Below are positions 63,593 through 64,000 of a stretch of DNA of 64,000 nucleotides, in pieces (positions within the stretch are counted from its first letter, which is position 1; the number at the start of each line of letters is the position of its first letter). Location of the stretch: positions 682,001 to 746,000 of the forward strand of contig JALIZF010001871.1 of assembly GCA_029948255.1 (NCBI GenBank), in the 5' to 3' direction. Made by a program: the position numbers and the translations under genes. Below the pieces are notes generated by a model. It worked only from the letters and a program-made list of their open reading frames with translations. It made no database searches and was not told the DNA's origin. This DNA is from Telmatactis stephensoni (taxonomy: Eukaryota > Cnidaria > Anthozoa > Actiniaria > Isophelliidae).

Positions 63593-64000
63593 CTGCCAAA
63601 AACGTGCAAGAGAAAAAATATTTCACTTTTAAGACCATTCTACACACATCGCTGAAGCACCTGCAGCAAGCTAGTGAATCTTCACTGACTTCTCGCTGCT
63701 TGTATATTTTTAGTTCAGACCGCCATCCTGACGGCTGTTATTGTTCACGTGATATTTAGCCAATTCGTGATTGATTAAATTTGGGCGAGTACTCGCTGTG
63801 AGCAAAAATAGTTTAAAATTTTCAACTCACTCAGTAAGTAGTCATTAGTACTTGCTGTAAGTAAAAAGGCTTTCTAGCTTGCTGCGAGTGCTTTCAGCGA
63901 AGAATGTGGAGAATGGCTTCTATTTAGTCAACACTCAATTTCTAGGTTAGATAAATGTAGGGTTGTTTTAATATTTTCCAATAATTACAGGCAGCTCGAG
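63593..64000. other. Intron of the second P450 (right edge)
   Basis: No further exon found before the window ends. A weak AGTACTCGCTGTGAGCAAAA / AGTACTTGCTGTAAGTAAAA direct repeat is at 63789 and 63848. Confidence 0.45.

Overview
The window is animal genomic DNA: short GT-AG exons, an FNDC3-type gene, CYP3-like P450s, tRNA-derived SINEs and very many terminal-inverted-repeat (TIR) elements. The repeat types, including a tRNA-Thr-like unit followed by a T7 hairpin, together with lone P2X7-cytoplasmic-like cargo and membrane proteins with many VYNxLE tyrosine motifs, make an anthozoan cnidarian (coral or sea anemone) my best guess. This is inference; no species marker is present.

Layout. (1) 760-6558, +: thirteen C-terminal exons of an FNDC3-like fibronectin-III membrane protein; the gene starts left of the window. 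(2) 6559-14573: intergenic, mostly fold-back elements. (3) 14574-27189, -: a complete five-exon cytochrome P450 of CYP3-clan type (513 aa model). Its first intron (18629-26829) holds a stack of transposons inserted inside one another: a GTTCGTACA-ended element, a TTAA-flanked element carrying a P2X7-C-like pseudogene, a 5.26 kb CACTA-like element, and inside that a tandem array of a tRNA-bearing 246 bp unit and a Harbinger-like MITE. (4) 27190-30198: a duplicated P450 5' end, a MITE and a 1 kb fold-back. (5) 30199-42920 and 45744-55498, -: two tandem paralogues of a secreted-type receptor with signal peptide, Cys-containing ectodomain, Ser/Thr stalk, one transmembrane helix and a tail with five YxxL motifs. 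The last exon of the first copy is cut by a 6.36 kb Polinton/Maverick-like composite element (30264-36622) with perfect 6 bp target duplications; the second copy supplies the uninterrupted reference. (6) 55499-63203: intergenic, with MULE-like and CAGGGGCGGAT elements. (7) 63204-63592, -: last exon of a second P450, so the P450s are probably a cluster.

Exon models for the P450 and both receptors were checked by summing exon lengths: each gives an intact frame across all junctions. Homology statements come from recognising motifs, without database search. The most unusual items are the permuted tandem tRNA array with a perfect 12 bp target duplication, the transposon stack around it, and the receptor pair with its Polinton-like disruption.
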